From an uncultured Prevotellaceae bacterium (GTDB taxonomy: Bacteria > Bacteroidota > Bacteroidia > Bacteroidales > Bacteroidaceae): 64,000 bases of DNA. The notes beneath the pieces were generated by a model. That model was not told the origin of the DNA and did no database searches. It saw only the letters and a program-made list of their open reading frames with translations. Location of the stretch: assembly GCA_902792635.1 (NCBI GenBank), contig CADBAG010000011.1, positions 27,683 to 91,682 on the forward strand, read 5' to 3'. Below are positions 17,339 to 28,446 of the stretch, piece by piece. Made by a program: the position numbers and the translations under genes. Positions within the stretch are counted from its first letter, which is position 1. Each line of letters starts with the position of its first letter.

Positions 17339-18073
17339 TTATTTCTCAGCAAAATATAAGGTGCATATTCCGAATGTCAGTCTCTTGAAACTCACTTTGG
17401 AGAATCCTGCTTTTTTCAATATCTCCATCATCCTCTCTCCCTGTGGGAAAGCTTCGATGGTGGCAGTGAGATAGCTGTATGCGCTGCTGTCCTTGCTGAT
17501 GAGTTTGCCGTAGATCGGGAGAAACGTGTGCGAATAGATGTGGAACAGTTGCTTCATCGGGAACGATACAGGTGTCGTGAGCTCAGCGATGCAGAGGTGC
17601 CCGCCTTTCTTCAACACGCGACACATCTCTTTGAGGCCCTTGTCAAGATCCTGGAAGTTGCGGATGCCGAATGCCGCCGTGACAGCATCAAATGTGTTGT
17701 CCGCAAACGACATAGCCATGCAGTCTTCTTTCTTGAAAGAGACGACATTGTCGAGCCCGAGCTTTCTTACTTTCTCCTTTCCGATACTCATCATCCCTTC
17801 GGAGATGTCGGCGCCAACGAGTTTCTCGGGGTGTAGCATCTGTGCGGCGAGGATAGCGAAGTCGCCTGTGCCTGTCGCAATATCAAGGATCGACTGGGGA
17901 TGGAAAGGCGCAAGAAGGCCTATTGCCTTCCTGCGCCATCCTTTATCGATGTCCCACGACAAGCGGTGGTTGAGGGCGTCGTAGGTGGGGGCGATGTTAT
18001 CAAACATCTCCTCCACAAGCTGTCCCTTGTCTCCCTGCTTGCCGTAAGGCTTTATCTTTTCCTGGTCGTACAT
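17339..18073 (-). CDS. menG: Demethylmenaquinone methyltransferase (UbiE/MenG)
   Basis: SAM-dependent C-methylation that completes menaquinone, the respiratory quinone expected in this phylum. 244 aa. SAM motif [15 protein letters not shown], post-motif GADISEGM, and the UbiE signature [18 protein letters not shown] are visible. Ten bp after purC. Confidence 0.94.
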   Translation of the reverse strand: MYDQEKIKPYGKQGDKGQLVEEMFDNIAPTYDALNHRLSWDIDKGWRRKAIGLLAPFHPQSILDIATGTGDFAILAAQMLHPEKLVGADISEGMMSIGKEKVRKLGLDNVVSFKKEDCMAMSFADNTFDAVTAAFGIRNFQDLDKGLKEMCRVLKKGGHLCIAELTTPVSFPMKQLFHIYSHTFLPIYGKLISKDSSAYSYLTATIEAFPQGERMMEILKKAGFSKVSFKRLTFGICTLYFAEK

Positions 18074-18083
18074 GAATACGTGA

Positions 18084-19037
18084 TTACTTCTTGTAGCTTG
18101 CGAGCCAGTTCTTCACGTTGCGCTCGATGCGGGCAGCAATGTCACCTTCCTCAGCAGCCTTGTCGAACTTCTCTCCGGTGATGTGCTCATAGAGCTCGAT
18201 GTAACGGTCAGAGACGCTCTCAGCATACTCGTCGGTGATCTCCGGCATCTTCTGGCCGGGCTGGTTCATGAAGTTGTGCTCGATGAGCCACTGACGAACA
18301 AACTCCTTGGAGAGCTGCTTCTGAGGCTCGCCCTTGGCGAAGCGCTCCTCGTAGCCGTCAGCATAGAAGTAACGGCTGGAGTCGGGCGTGTGGATCTCGT
18401 CGATGAGGTAGAGCTTGCCATCGCGCTTACCGAACTCATACTTGGTGTCGACAAGGATGAGGCCGTGCTTGGCAGCGATCTCCTGACCACGTGCGAAGAG
18501 TTTACGGGTCCAGTCCTCGATGACAGCGTAATCCTCAGCAGAGACGATACCCTGCTTGATGATCTCCTCCTTGGAGATGTTCATGTCGTGACCCTCGTCA
18601 GCCTTTGTTGTCGGAGTGATGATCGGCTCGGGGAAGCGCTCGTTCTCGCGCATGCCCTCGGGGAGCTTCACGCCGCAGAGCTCACGGCAGCCGTTCTTGT
18701 ACTCACGCCATGCGGAGCCAGTGAGAATGCCGCGAATAATCATCTCCACGCGGAAGCCCTCGCACTTGCGGCCGATGGTGACCATAGGATCAGGTGTAGC
18801 GAGTTTCCAGTTGGGGCAAATGTCGCTCGTGAGGTCAAGAAACTTAGAGGCTATCTGGTTCAGCACCTGACCCTTGAAAGGAATGCCCTTGGGGAGCACT
18901 ACATCAAAAGCGGAGATACGATCAGTGGCCACCATCACGATGAGGTCATCGTTGATGTTGTATACGTCACGAACTTTACCATGGTAAACACTCTTCTGTC
19001 CATCGAAATGGAAATCAGTCCTTGTCAATGCTTTCAT
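18084..19037 (-). CDS. purC: SAICAR synthetase
   Basis: Joins aspartate to CAIR in purine synthesis. 317 aa, the longer type. Signature segments: [11 protein letters not shown] near the N-terminus, [22 protein letters not shown] and [11 protein letters not shown] with the metal and substrate residues. Its start overlaps the 3' end of phoH by 23 bp, indicating coupling. Confidence 0.96.
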   Translation of the reverse strand: MKALTRTDFHFDGQKSVYHGKVRDVYNINDDLIVMVATDRISAFDVVLPKGIPFKGQVLNQIASKFLDLTSDICPNWKLATPDPMVTIGRKCEGFRVEMIIRGILTGSAWREYKNGCRELCGVKLPEGMRENERFPEPIITPTTKADEGHDMNISKEEIIKQGIVSAEDYAVIEDWTRKLFARGQEIAAKHGLILVDTKYEFGKRDGKLYLIDEIHTPDSSRYFYADGYEERFAKGEPQKQLSKEFVRQWLIEHNFMNQPGQKMPEITDEYAESVSDRYIELYEHITGEKFDKAAEEGDIAARIERNVKNWLASYKK

Positions 19038-20004
19038 TTTGCTTATTATTTGATTTTAGCGAAGCTATTTTCTTGTCGTATGCATCGTATGCGTTTACGA
19101 TTCTCGTTACGAGCTTGTGTCGGACGATATCTTTCTGATTGAGGTTGATGACAGAGATACCTTCTATATCATGGAGGATCTCTAAGGCTTCTCTCAGACC
19201 GCTCTTCTGCTGTCTCGGCAGGTCTACCTGCGTCATGTCACCGGTGATGATCATCTTCGTGTTCCATCCCATGCGGGTAAGGAACATACGGATCTGTGCC
19301 GGTGTGGTGTTCTGCGCCTCGTCGAGGATGACTACGGCATCGGAGAGCGTACGACCACGCATGAACGCTAAGGGCGCAATCTGGATGACGTGTTTCTCCA
19401 TCATATCCTGCAGTTTCACGGCTGGGATCATGTCTTCCAAAGCGTCGTAGAGCGGCTGCAGGTAAGGATCGATCTTGTCCTTCATGTCACCCGGGAGGAA
19501 TCCGAGCTTCTCACCGGCTTCCACCGCAGGGCGGCTGAGGATGATCTTCTTGATGTCCTTGTCCTTGAGTGCCCTCACGGCGAGGGCGATGCTGAGATAA
19601 GTCTTACCTGTTCCCGCAGGTCCCACAGCGAAGACCATGTCGTTCTTGTTGAAAGCATCGATGAGCTTCTGCTGGTTCTCCGAGCGGGCTTTGATGGGCC
19701 TTCCCGAGACGCTGTAGACGAGGACGTCTTTCGTAGCATCGGCCTTTGTCTTATGACCTTTGGCGATGTCGAGGATATCCTCCTCCGTGAGCGTGTTGTA
19801 TTTGAGGATATGCTTGCGCATGGTCTCGATCTCCTCTTCGACCTTCGCCATGTCTTCCTCATCTCCGAGCACCCGCAGCACGTTGCCCCTTGCCACGATA
19901 CGTGTCTTGGGGTACAACGACTTGATCATCTGCAAGTGTCCGTTGTTGACCCCATAGAATGTTACGGGGTCAATGTCTTCCAATACGATGTGTTTTTCTA
20001 TCAT
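19015..20004 (-). CDS. phoH: PhoH family ATPase
   Basis: 329 aa. N-terminal KH-like region (to about 90), then a P-loop ATPase with Walker A GPAGTGKT and Walker [10 protein letters not shown], plus [10 protein letters not shown] and [11 protein letters not shown]. The family binds RNA and is tied to RNA handling, but its exact job is not settled. Overlaps the secA stop by one base (TAATG). Confidence 0.9.
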   Translation of the reverse strand: MIEKHIVLEDIDPVTFYGVNNGHLQMIKSLYPKTRIVARGNVLRVLGDEEDMAKVEEEIETMRKHILKYNTLTEEDILDIAKGHKTKADATKDVLVYSVSGRPIKARSENQQKLIDAFNKNDMVFAVGPAGTGKTYLSIALAVRALKDKDIKKIILSRPAVEAGEKLGFLPGDMKDKIDPYLQPLYDALEDMIPAVKLQDMMEKHVIQIAPLAFMRGRTLSDAVVILDEAQNTTPAQIRMFLTRMGWNTKMIITGDMTQVDLPRQQKSGLREALEILHDIEGISVINLNQKDIVRHKLVTRIVNAYDAYDKKIASLKSNNKQNESIDKD

Positions 20005-23000
20005 TATCTAAGTCCTTTGCCGTGGCAGTTTTTGAACTTCTTGCCACTTCCGCATGGACACGGATCGTTGGGCCTTGGCATCTTCTCACGGACGATAGGC
20101 ATGCGGTGCTGGGGCTCAGCACCCTCACGTGTGTCTTGCATAGCGGCACGGCGCTGTGCCTCCTCTATCTCGTCGATGTTGGCTTTCTGTTCATTGAACC
20201 GCTGCTGATGCTCCTCGGGAGCAGCCTCCTGCACGGGTCCCTGCTGCTGCACGGGAATCTGACCTCGCATGAGGAACGATGCGATGCGGTTGTTCATGTC
20301 GTCGATCATCGAATCCCACAGCTTAGCGCTCTCGAGCTTGAAGACGAGCAACGGGTCTTTCTGCTCATAGGAAGCGTTCTGCACGGAGTGGCGCAGCTCA
20401 TCGAGCTGACGGAGGTTCTCCTTCCAGTCGTCGTCGATGATGTGGAGCACGACGAACTTCTCAAACTCCTTGACGATGTTCTTTGCCTCTGTCTCGTAAG
20501 CCTCCTTAAGGTTGACGCGGAGCTGGACAACATGACGGCCGTCGGTGATAGGAATGAGGATGAACTGGTAGATGTTGCCCTGATTCTCATATACATCCTT
20601 GATGACGGGGTAAGCATCGCTCTGAATGCGGTCTGTCTTGCGCTTGAAGGCTGCCATAGCATCCTGGAAGGCACGCTCCTCGAGCTCACCGCGGTCAGAG
20701 TTTTCAAACTCCTCGGCTGTGAAGGGCACCTCCATAGAGAGAATCTCAAGGAACTGCTCTTTGGCACCCTCGAAGTCGTTTCTCTCAATGATGCTCACGA
20801 CACGGTCCCAAATGACGTTGGTGATATCCATGCCGATACGCTCGCCCATGAGGGCGTGGCGACGCTTCTCATAGATGACAGTACGCTGCTTGTTCATCAC
20901 ATCATCATATTCGAGGAGGTTCTTACGGATACCGAAGTTGTTCTCCTCGACCTTCTTCTGGGCGCGCTCGATACTCTTGGAGATCATCGGACTCTCGATA
21001 CGCTCGCCATCCTCAAATCCGAGGCGGTCCATGACATGTGCGATACGCTCTGAACCGAACTTACGCATGAGCTCGTCCTCAAGAGACACATAGAACACAG
21101 ATGAGCCCGGGTCTCCCTGACGTCCGGCACGACCACGCAGCTGGCGGTCCACACGACGGCTCTCATGACGTGTCGTACCGATGATAGCCAGACCACCAGC
21201 AGCCTTCACCTCAGGTGTCAGCTTAATATCGGTACCACGACCTGCCATGTTTGTGGCGATCGTCACAGCACCGAGCAGACGCTCCTCGTTGTGGATGAGG
21301 CTCTCTGCTGTCTTGCCGACGAGCTCAGGATCAGAGCCTTTCTTCTTCTCGGTGGCAGCCTTGATGAATGCCTCCTGATAACGTACGGCTGACGGCTTGT
21401 CAGTGAAAGCCTTGCCGTCGGAGGTGATGTATACTTGTCCCATGGTGCTCTTACCGGCTTCGGCCACAATCATAGCCTCCTTCTGGTGGAGCTTGGCGTT
21501 CAATACATGGTGAGGGATCTTACGCATGGTCAGCATACGTGAGAGCAGCTCAGAGATCTCGACGGAGGTTGTACCCACGAGGCACGGACGGCCCTGGACA
21601 CGCATCTCTTCGACCTCTTCAATGACTGCTGCATATTTCTCACGCTGCGTCTTATATACACGGTCGTCGAGGTCCTTACGGATCACCGGACGGTTGGTAG
21701 GAATCTCCACGACATCGAGCTTGTAGATATCCCAGAACTCACCGGCCTCGGTAGAAGCCGTACCCGTCATACCAGCGAGCTTGTGGTACATGCGGAAGTA
21801 GTTCTGCAGGGTGATGGTAGCGAAGGTCTGTGTAGCAGCCTCCACCTTCACGTGCTCCTTAGCCTCGATAGCCTGGTGCAGACCATCGCTCCAGCGACGG
21901 CCCTCCATGATACGGCCCGTCTGCTCATCGACGATCTTCACCTCGCCGTCCATGACGACGTACTCATCGTCCTTGTTGAACATCGTGTAAGCCTTCAGCA
22001 ACTGCTGCAGGGTGTGCACACGGTCGCTCTGTACGGCGTAGTGGTTGAGGAGGTCATCCTTCTTGTCGAGGCGCTCCTGATCGGAGAGTCCCTTCTCGTT
22101 CTCGAGCGCAGAGAGCTCAGAGGCGATGTCGGGGAGCACGAAGAGGTTCTTGTCGTGCACCTCATTGGCGAGCCATTCTGCTCCTTTATCGGTGAGGTCA
22201 GCGGAGTTCATCTTCTCGTCGACGACGAAATACAATGGTTTCACGGCCTCCGGCATACGGCGGTTATTGTTCTCCATGTAAATCTCCTCGGTCTTCTGCA
22301 TGCCGCTCTTGATACCCTCCTCTGAGAGGTATTTGATGAGGGCCTTGTTCTTAGGCAGTGCCTTGAAGGAACGATAGAGGCTGAGGAAACCCTCGTCGAG
22401 GAGTTCCTGAGCTTTATTCTTGTCGGTCTCCTGACGACCGGCGTTGATCTTCTGACGAGCGTCGGCGAGGAGCTCGGTAGCCTGTTTGCGCTGTACCTCG
22501 TAGAGCTTTTCTACGAGCGGCTGGTACTCCTCATACATCTGGTTCTCGCCCTTGGGCACAGGACCGGAGATGATCAACGGGGTACGGGCATCATCGATCA
22601 GCACGGAGTCGACCTCATCGACGATGGCGAAGTTGTGACGGCGCTGCACGAGGTCGTCGGGAGAGAGTGCCATGTTGTCACGCAGATAGTCGAAACCGAA
22701 CTCGTTGTTCGTACCGAAGGTGATATCAGCCTGATAAGCCTTGCGGCGCTCGGGGGAGTTAGGCTGGTGCTTGTCGATACAGTCGACGGAGAGTCCGTGG
22801 AACTCGTAGAGCGGTCCCATCCACTCGGAGTCACGCTTGGCGAGGTAGTCGTTGACCGTCACCATGTGCACGCCGTTGCCTGTGAGGGCGTTGAGGAACA
22901 CAGGGAGCGTAGCCACGAGGGTCTTACCCTCACCGGTTGCCATCTCTGCGATCTTACCCTGGTGGAGTGCAATACCACCGAAGAGCTGCACATCGTAGTG

Positions 23001-23516
23001 AACCATATCCCAGTGGATCTTGTTGCCACCGGCAGTCCACTCGTTGTGGTAGATAGCCTTGTCACCGTCGATGGTGATGAAGTCGTTCTTCGGATCGGCA
23101 GCGAGCTCGCGGTCGAAGTCAGTAGCAGTCACCACGGTGTCAGCGTTCTGTGCAAAGCGGCGGGCTGTGTCCTTGACAATGGCGAAAGCCACGGGCATGA
23201 CATGGTTGAGGGCTTTCTCTAATTCCTCAAGCATCTCCTTGTCCTGCTTGTCTATCTCGTTGAAGATCGGCTCACGCTCATCGATAGGCGTGTCCTCGAT
23301 CTTGGCACGGAGCTCAGCGATCTTGTCCTGATAAGGCTTGGCTGCGTCCTGCACGTATTTCTGTATCTCCTTGCTCTTGGCGCGGAGCTCATCGTTGGAC
23401 AGCTTCTCGATGTCGGGGTAAGCCTCTTTCACTTTCTCCACGAGGGGTTGGATCAGGCGCATGTCGCGCTTTGACTTGTCTCCGAAGATGGATTTCAAAA
23501 ACTTGGTGAAGTTCAT
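20004..23516 (-). CDS. secA: Preprotein translocase ATPase SecA
   Basis: Motor of the Sec pathway. 1170 aa, longer than the ~900 aa of E. coli SecA, as is usual in Bacteroidota. Walker A in [30 protein letters not shown], the [10 protein letters not shown] region, and the C-terminal zinc finger [15 protein letters not shown]. An acidic-basic insertion follows the first nucleotide-binding half (residues ~340-400). It feeds the many exported proteins here; T9SS substrates also use Sec first. A consensus -7 box lies 30 nt upstream. Confidence 0.97.
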   Translation of the reverse strand: MNFTKFLKSIFGDKSKRDMRLIQPLVEKVKEAYPDIEKLSNDELRAKSKEIQKYVQDAAKPYQDKIAELRAKIEDTPIDEREPIFNEIDKQDKEMLEELEKALNHVMPVAFAIVKDTARRFAQNADTVVTATDFDRELAADPKNDFITIDGDKAIYHNEWTAGGNKIHWDMVHYDVQLFGGIALHQGKIAEMATGEGKTLVATLPVFLNALTGNGVHMVTVNDYLAKRDSEWMGPLYEFHGLSVDCIDKHQPNSPERRKAYQADITFGTNNEFGFDYLRDNMALSPDDLVQRRHNFAIVDEVDSVLIDDARTPLIISGPVPKGENQMYEEYQPLVEKLYEVQRKQATELLADARQKINAGRQETDKNKAQELLDEGFLSLYRSFKALPKNKALIKYLSEEGIKSGMQKTEEIYMENNNRRMPEAVKPLYFVVDEKMNSADLTDKGAEWLANEVHDKNLFVLPDIASELSALENEKGLSDQERLDKKDDLLNHYAVQSDRVHTLQQLLKAYTMFNKDDEYVVMDGEVKIVDEQTGRIMEGRRWSDGLHQAIEAKEHVKVEAATQTFATITLQNYFRMYHKLAGMTGTASTEAGEFWDIYKLDVVEIPTNRPVIRKDLDDRVYKTQREKYAAVIEEVEEMRVQGRPCLVGTTSVEISELLSRMLTMRKIPHHVLNAKLHQKEAMIVAEAGKSTMGQVYITSDGKAFTDKPSAVRYQEAFIKAATEKKKGSDPELVGKTAESLIHNEERLLGAVTIATNMAGRGTDIKLTPEVKAAGGLAIIGTTRHESRRVDRQLRGRAGRQGDPGSSVFYVSLEDELMRKFGSERIAHVMDRLGFEDGERIESPMISKSIERAQKKVEENNFGIRKNLLEYDDVMNKQRTVIYEKRRHALMGERIGMDITNVIWDRVVSIIERNDFEGAKEQFLEILSMEVPFTAEEFENSDRGELEERAFQDAMAAFKRKTDRIQSDAYPVIKDVYENQGNIYQFILIPITDGRHVVQLRVNLKEAYETEAKNIVKEFEKFVVLHIIDDDWKENLRQLDELRHSVQNASYEQKDPLLVFKLESAKLWDSMIDDMNNRIASFLMRGQIPVQQQGPVQEAAPEEHQQRFNEQKANIDEIEEAQRRAAMQDTREGAEPQHRMPIVREKMPRPNDPCPCGSGKKFKNCHGKGLR

Positions 23517-23545
23517 ATCTTGTATTATTTTTTTCTATTTGGATG

Positions 23546-23553
23546 CAAAGTTA
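23546..23553 (-). promoter_or_regulatory. -7 box of secA operon promoter
   Basis: Minus-strand TAACTTTG, exact consensus, 29 nt before the secA ATG and in the 93-bp gap after the phosphatase gene. Likely drives the nine-gene run. Confidence 0.65.
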
Positions 23554-23609
23554 ATAAAAGTATTTGGTATTCAGCCTTTTTAAGACTGAAAAAAGCTATG
23601 TTTCCTCCA

Positions 23610-25019
23610 TTAAAACAATGGAGCGACCGTGCATGCGTTTGGCGCACGGATACGGATGGTCTTTGCAATTGTCGGCGCAATGCGGTCGACGGTGACGGGA
23701 GTAGACACGCGCTCATGCTTGATGCCTGCTCCGAAGAAAATAATAGGGAAGGGGACAACGCCGGCACGGCTCATCGATGACTGCTGCGTGTTTTCGTTGA
23801 GCAGTCGCCATCCCGGTGCGACGTTGATGATAATATCTCCGCTGAGGATAGGATTGTATCCTAAGCGTATCTTTTGAATATCGTTGTTGCCCGACTGCAG
23901 CCGCTGACTCGTGTAGACGTCGGCCACGCCTGCGCTCTGCATGAGAAACTCCTGCGAGCGCGTGAGCAGCTCCGACATCGAGATGCGCTTCTGCTCAATG
24001 AGCCGGTGGTCGAGATAGATCTCGTTGCCATACTCCTGCTCGACATATCTCCCTGAGCCATAGATCGCTCCGAGATACATGTTCAGCAGTGTCGCTGTGC
24101 GGTTGATATAGAATGTGCCGGTAGGAATGCGGTATTTGGAGAGATTCGCGGGCTTCTCCTCACTGTATCCCGTGGAGGTGACGACAAACATCACCTGCTG
24201 TAAGCCGATGCGCTTGTCGATGGCATTGACGAGGCGACCGAGGGTATAGTCGAGTTGTTGATACACTCCCGACATCTCCTCTTGCCAGTTCTGTACAGGC
24301 TTGCCGTCATCTTTCGTGGCAGAAAGCGTGATGTTGAGAATATCCGAGACACCGTCCTTGCCAAGGTCAGTGGCCGACATCGCAGCGAGCGCCATGTCTA
24401 CAACGTTGTCGTTGTCCTGGTGGTTCTTCTGTTTCTGATATTGTGCGCCGAAGCCGTCGTTGTAGTTCTTGACCCACTTCGGGAGTGATTTCTGATAATA
24501 AGCCGACGTCGTCCACAGTCCGTCCTTGTCGAGCCAGTAACAGCCATCGGCGGCGTGTCCTGCAAGGAGGATAGCTGCCTTACTGTCTGCTGCAAACGAG
24601 TAGACGAGCGCCTTGCCGTTGGAACTCACCTTCAGCTCGTCGCCGATGGTGCTCGTACGGATTTTGTCAGCTGAGAACGAACCATTGCCGTCATCAACGC
24701 TGCCCACGGGCTGCAGCGACTTGCGGTCGAGCCATGCGTTGGCGATGATGCCGTTGTAGAATGGCGATGTGCCGGTAGAGATCGTGGCTGTTGCCGACGA
24801 CTCATCAACAGGTGAGAAAGGGTAGGTGGCACCATCGTAGACGAGGCCCTCATCCAACAGCCGCTTGATTCCGTAGCGGGAATAGAAGTTGCTGAACGCC
24901 TCGACATAGTCGGAGCGAAGCTGATCGATGGTGACGTTGACGACGAGACGTGGTGCAAGCTCGTAAGCCTGCATCTCTGCTGTGGTCAGTGCCGCTACTA
25001 AAAGAGCTAAATATCGCAT
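23610..25019 (-). CDS. Exported alkaline-phosphatase-superfamily protein (type I phosphodiesterase/PafA-like)
   Basis: 469 aa with a short signal peptide (MRYLALLVAALTTAEMQA). The mature start VVNVTIDQLRSDY carries the metal-binding Asp, and SATATISTGTSPFYNGI corresponds to the nucleophile Thr and its downstream segment; GVVPFPIIFFGAGIKHERVSTPVTVDRIAPTIA resembles the C-terminal metal-site region. Likely hydrolyses a phosphate ester in the periplasm; substrate unknown. The ATG overlaps the stop of the DUF4105 gene, so the two form one unit. Confidence 0.8.
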   Translation of the reverse strand: MRYLALLVAALTTAEMQAYELAPRLVVNVTIDQLRSDYVEAFSNFYSRYGIKRLLDEGLVYDGATYPFSPVDESSATATISTGTSPFYNGIIANAWLDRKSLQPVGSVDDGNGSFSADKIRTSTIGDELKVSSNGKALVYSFAADSKAAILLAGHAADGCYWLDKDGLWTTSAYYQKSLPKWVKNYNDGFGAQYQKQKNHQDNDNVVDMALAAMSATDLGKDGVSDILNITLSATKDDGKPVQNWQEEMSGVYQQLDYTLGRLVNAIDKRIGLQQVMFVVTSTGYSEEKPANLSKYRIPTGTFYINRTATLLNMYLGAIYGSGRYVEQEYGNEIYLDHRLIEQKRISMSELLTRSQEFLMQSAGVADVYTSQRLQSGNNDIQKIRLGYNPILSGDIIINVAPGWRLLNENTQQSSMSRAGVVPFPIIFFGAGIKHERVSTPVTVDRIAPTIAKTIRIRAPNACTVAPLF

Positions 25020-26251
25020 TATTTCTTATTCCCTTTCTCGATAATTAGAGTGCCCGGTTTTAATACGAGCCGGTTGATGATGCATCTTACCAACAAAGTG
25101 CATGCCAAAAGCCACATTCCCTCCGCATAATTTTGTAAAAAGAGTCCGCAGGCAAGGAAAAGAATGAGGCACACAAACAAAATCTTCCAATAATAATGGA
25201 ACTGATGCTTATATGCTTTTCTGCTCACTCCGAATACGAAGATGATCGATAACGGGTTGAGCAACAGGATCTGAAGGTTCACCCTCACCGTGGGATGCTC
25301 GGAGAAGATCATCAAAAACAATATGATGCCGGCGAGCCCTGAAGCTGCAAGCAACAGCGTGTCGTACGGCCAGAATATTTTCTTCCGATGATATTCGAAA
25401 CAAGCGATGATGAGAGTCAGTATGAAGAGAGCGGCAAACAGAATGGTAGGTGTGACAGTGGTCCAAAAGCCGCTATTCTCCTCCGCATTATTTGGCGTCA
25501 GCGGGTACATTGTTGCTGCCACGAGCTTGTGAGTGCGGCCTGAAGGTTCCACGACGACAGCGCTTGCAAAGTCCTTCCGCAGAGAGTCGGGAAGAAACTG
25601 CTGCTGCTGATAGTCGGTCTTGCGGTCAGCGCCCACGCCGAGGAGCAGGTCGCAGCCGAACGCCATCCAGCGATGCTCATGGTTCCACTGATGGATCATC
25701 TCACGGTAAGATGATGTGATATTTGGGTTGATCTGATATTTGACCTTCCCGTTGAGGTGCTTCACGAGGATGTCGCGGGCACGCGTCGTACAGTTGTCGT
25801 AGAAATAATTGTATCGATAGGTGCGAACGCTCGGGTCGTAGTTGGCCTGGATAGCCTCGGCGATAGCGAGCTTCTCCTGGCGCGAGAGGTTCAGGCGCTG
25901 CTCGATGATGCCGCGCCCCTCCTCGCCATAGTCGGTGAGGAACATGTTGTAATCTTCGATACCCATCTGATAATCAGTGAGACCGAAGACGAAACGGAGC
26001 ACAAAATATTTCTGTGAAAGGTTGAAGAGGCCATAGTTGATGGCGTAGTCGACATGGTGCAACCGGTCTTCAAAACGAATAGCGGTATGTCCGTAGAGGC
26101 TCCATATCTCATGCCCGGGAGAGCATGTGAGCAGACTTATGTTGACGCTGTCCATCTGTTCCAACGGTGTCTCCGGACTTACGGTTTGGGCCTTTGAGAC
26201 CATCGAGACAAGCATCAGAACGAGGAGTGCAGCTTGCTTAAAATATCTCAT
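25019..26251 (-). CDS. DUF4105 membrane protein with periplasmic domain
   Basis: 410 aa from the ATG at 26251. A GTG at 26263 is possible, but the -7 box at 26268-26275 puts transcription start next to it, which favours the ATG. Signal peptide (MRYFKQAALLVLMLVSMVSKA), a ~230-residue periplasmic domain with the DUF4105 core (INYGLFNLSQKYFVLRF; YFYDNCTTRARDI with conserved Asn-Cys), then four to five C-terminal membrane helices. The domain is related to the N-terminal domain of lacto-N-biosidase Lnb; its activity is not established. Overlaps the phosphatase start. Confidence 0.8.
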   Translation of the reverse strand: MRYFKQAALLVLMLVSMVSKAQTVSPETPLEQMDSVNISLLTCSPGHEIWSLYGHTAIRFEDRLHHVDYAINYGLFNLSQKYFVLRFVFGLTDYQMGIEDYNMFLTDYGEEGRGIIEQRLNLSRQEKLAIAEAIQANYDPSVRTYRYNYFYDNCTTRARDILVKHLNGKVKYQINPNITSSYREMIHQWNHEHRWMAFGCDLLLGVGADRKTDYQQQQFLPDSLRKDFASAVVVEPSGRTHKLVAATMYPLTPNNAEENSGFWTTVTPTILFAALFILTLIIACFEYHRKKIFWPYDTLLLAASGLAGIILFLMIFSEHPTVRVNLQILLLNPLSIIFVFGVSRKAYKHQFHYYWKILFVCLILFLACGLFLQNYAEGMWLLACTLLVRCIINRLVLKPGTLIIEKGNKK

Positions 26252-26267
26252 ATTAAATTTCACAGTG

Positions 26268-26275
26268 CAAAAATA
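26268..26275 (-). promoter_or_regulatory. -7 box of DUF4105-phosphatase operon
   Basis: Minus-strand TATTTTTG, fits TAnnTTTG; only 16 nt before the ATG at 26251, giving a very short leader. Divergent from the promoter at 26321. Confidence 0.6.
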
Positions 26276-26320
26276 CCTTATTATTTCGACTTATCGTGCG
26301 TTTATCTTATTTTTTTTCAA

Positions 26321-26328
26321 TACTTTTG
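26321..26328 (+). promoter_or_regulatory. -7 box of beta-barrel-lptC promoter
   Basis: TACTTTTG, exact consensus, 62 bp before the TTG start at 26391. Confidence 0.6.
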
Positions 26329-26390
26329 CACTTGATTTTTACAATAGAGATATTATCGTACTCAATATTATCACTAAAAGAACGAACGCA

Positions 26391-27707
26391 TTGAAGACAA
26401 GAAACGTTATAGCGGGAAAAATCCTTGTGGGTCTTCTGCTCCTTGCTGCCGTCCAGACGACGAAGGCACAGAGCGGTACCAACTCGCCCTACAGCCAGTT
26501 TGGCTTGGGTCAGCTCTCCGAGCAGTCGTCGGGTTTCAACCGGGGCATGGACGGTCTGGCTTTAGGCTTCCATGAGCATAATCAGATCAACTATCTCAAC
26601 CCGGCCTCCTATTCGGCACTTGACAGCCTGTCGTTTATCTTCGACATAGGTGCGTCGGGTCAAGTCACGAACTTCAAGGAGAACGGTGTGAAGAAGAATG
26701 CAAAGAACGCTGATTTCGAGTATATTGTCGCCGGATTCCGCGTTCTGCCTCATTTCGGTCTGAGTTTCGGTTTCTTGCCGTACACGAACGTGGGCTATTC
26801 CTATTCTTCATCGAGCACACTGAACAACTCCAGTTCTACGACATCCACTGACAGCTACGACGGCTCTGGCGGAATCCACCAGGTCTACCTCGGCCTTGGA
26901 TGGTCGCCCTTCAAAGGCTTCTCCATCGGTGTCAACGGTGGCTATCTCTATGGCGACTACTCACGCTCGCTGGTCAATAGTTTCAGTAACTCTTATATCA
27001 ACCGTATCTCTAAGATTGAGACTGCCGACGTGGAGAGCTACATGCTCAATTTCGGTGCACAATATACCGCGCGTCTGACGAAGAAAGATGAGCTGACCTT
27101 GGGTCTCGCCTATACCCCCGGACATAAGATTGGCGGAAAGCCAGAGCTCGACGTCATCTCCTCCAACACTTCAACGAGTGTCTCTGATACGACGGTCTAC
27201 AATGGTTCGAATCTTAAGCTTGAGATTCCCACGTCTTATGGCATCGGACTGATGTACAATCACAACAACCAACTGAAGGTCGGAGCCGACTACACGCTTC
27301 AGCGCTGGGGTAAGGTGTCTGAGCCTACCTATAGCTCTGCTGGTGGCGTCATCTCTTACGCTATGGCTTCGGGACAGTACAAGGACCGCCACAAGGTGAC
27401 AGTGGGTGCCGAATACTGCCCGGGTGAGTACAGCCGTCATTTCCTCAAACGCGTGCATTATCGTGCCGGTGTGTCCTACGCTACACCTTATTATTATATA
27501 AACGGACACGACGGACCGAAGGAGATGAGTGCAAGTCTCGGCTTCGGTATCCCCATCATGAACAGTTGGAACAACCGCTCCATCCTCAACATCAGTGGCT
27601 CATGGGTGCGGCGCTCCGCAGCTAACTTCATCACAGAGAACACGTTCCGTATCAATATCGGCCTGACGTTCAACGAGCGCTGGTTCGCTAAATGGAAGGT
27701 GCAGTAA
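26391..27707 (+). CDS. Outer-membrane beta-barrel protein upstream of lptC
   Basis: About 438 aa. The TTG at 26391 begins M-K-T-R-N-V-I, giving a proper signal peptide ending TTKAQ; upstream in-frame sequence is promoter DNA and was left out. The mature protein has alternating short beta strands (FDIGASGQV, VAGFRVLPHFGLSFGFLPY, GLGWSPFKGFSIGVNGGY) and ends in an aromatic-containing strand. I recognise it as a conserved Bacteroidota barrel, possibly FadL/OMPP1-like, but no specific transport substrate can be named. The lptC gene begins 7 bp after the stop. Confidence 0.75.
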   Translation: MKTRNVIAGKILVGLLLLAAVQTTKAQSGTNSPYSQFGLGQLSEQSSGFNRGMDGLALGFHEHNQINYLNPASYSALDSLSFIFDIGASGQVTNFKENGVKKNAKNADFEYIVAGFRVLPHFGLSFGFLPYTNVGYSYSSSSTLNNSSSTTSTDSYDGSGGIHQVYLGLGWSPFKGFSIGVNGGYLYGDYSRSLVNSFSNSYINRISKIETADVESYMLNFGAQYTARLTKKDELTLGLAYTPGHKIGGKPELDVISSNTSTSVSDTTVYNGSNLKLEIPTSYGIGLMYNHNNQLKVGADYTLQRWGKVSEPTYSSAGGVISYAMASGQYKDRHKVTVGAEYCPGEYSRHFLKRVHYRAGVSYATPYYYINGHDGPKEMSASLGFGIPIMNSWNNRSILNISGSWVRRSAANFITENTFRINIGLTFNERWFAKWKVQ

Positions 27708-27714
27708 TCAAAGA

Positions 27715-28416
27715 ATGGAAAGCTTCTGTAGAAATAATCATACAAACAATACGAGAGTTGGTAATATGCATATTATAATATGTGTATTACTAACTCTTTT
27801 TGTGTCTTCTCTCATCTCTTGTCAAGAGGCTGTGGAGCACACGGCACCCGCCATCCGCGACCGCGACTCCGCTTCGGTGATGACAACGCTTGGCGTGAAC
27901 ACGCTCATCTCCGACTCCGGTGTCATCAAGTACCGTATCGTCACTGAGCGGTGGGATGTCAATGAGATCAAGCACCCATCGCGCTGGACCTTCGACAAGG
28001 GCCTCTTCCTTGAGCAATTCGATGAGAACTTTCATATCCAGGCATATATACAGTGCGACACGGCTTACTATTATGACCAGTTGCACCTCTGGGAACTCCG
28101 TTCCCGCGTGCGCGTGCTGACGAAAGATGGCTTGCGTTTCTCCTCGCAGCAGCTCTACTGGGATGAGCAGAAGCATGAGCTCTACTCCTACACGTTCTCA
28201 CGCCTCGTCACTCCGGAGCGCACACTACAAGGTAGTTTCTTCCGCTCCGATGAGCGCATGACGCATTATATCGTCACTAACTCACGCGGTTCGTTCCAGA
28301 GCTCCGACTTCGGTGGTGGCTCTACGGAAGGTTCCGACTCAGCCAAGGCTGCTCAGGACAGCATGCTCATGCACCAGCGGCCGAAAGCCATGCCTGTGCG
28401 TAATCCGAACCAATAA
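27715..28416 (+). CDS. lptC: LPS export ABC transporter periplasmic protein LptC
   Basis: 233 aa. Short N-terminal hydrophobic segment ending in a lipobox-like SSLISC, then the LptC jellyroll with features such as SDSGVIKYRIVTERWDV and the OstA-like repeat WELRSRVRVLTKDGLRF, SQQLYWDE. It bridges the inner-membrane LptBFG complex to LptA. An alternative ATG at 27766 would leave a leader without basic residues, so 27715 is preferred. The C-terminal ~40 residues are Ser/Asp-rich and probably disordered. Confidence 0.88.
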   Translation: MESFCRNNHTNNTRVGNMHIIICVLLTLFVSSLISCQEAVEHTAPAIRDRDSASVMTTLGVNTLISDSGVIKYRIVTERWDVNEIKHPSRWTFDKGLFLEQFDENFHIQAYIQCDTAYYYDQLHLWELRSRVRVLTKDGLRFSSQQLYWDEQKHELYSYTFSRLVTPERTLQGSFFRSDERMTHYIVTNSRGSFQSSDFGGGSTEGSDSAKAAQDSMLMHQRPKAMPVRNPNQ

Positions 28417-28446
28417 TAATCGGTATTTAATTAAACGTTCGCTATT

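Noticed and set aside
18183-19142. Long open frame antisense to purC
   Set aside because: Mirrors purC codon bias on the opposite strand; no recognisable domain, no promoter, and purC is certain.
19390-21053. Long open frames antisense to phoH and secA
   Set aside because: Composition-driven shadows of two certain genes; Leu/Val-rich without family motifs.
26127-26390. N-terminal extension of the beta-barrel gene up to 26127
   Set aside because: It overlaps the divergent DUF4105 gene and the promoter region; the TTG at 26391 gives a proper signal peptide.
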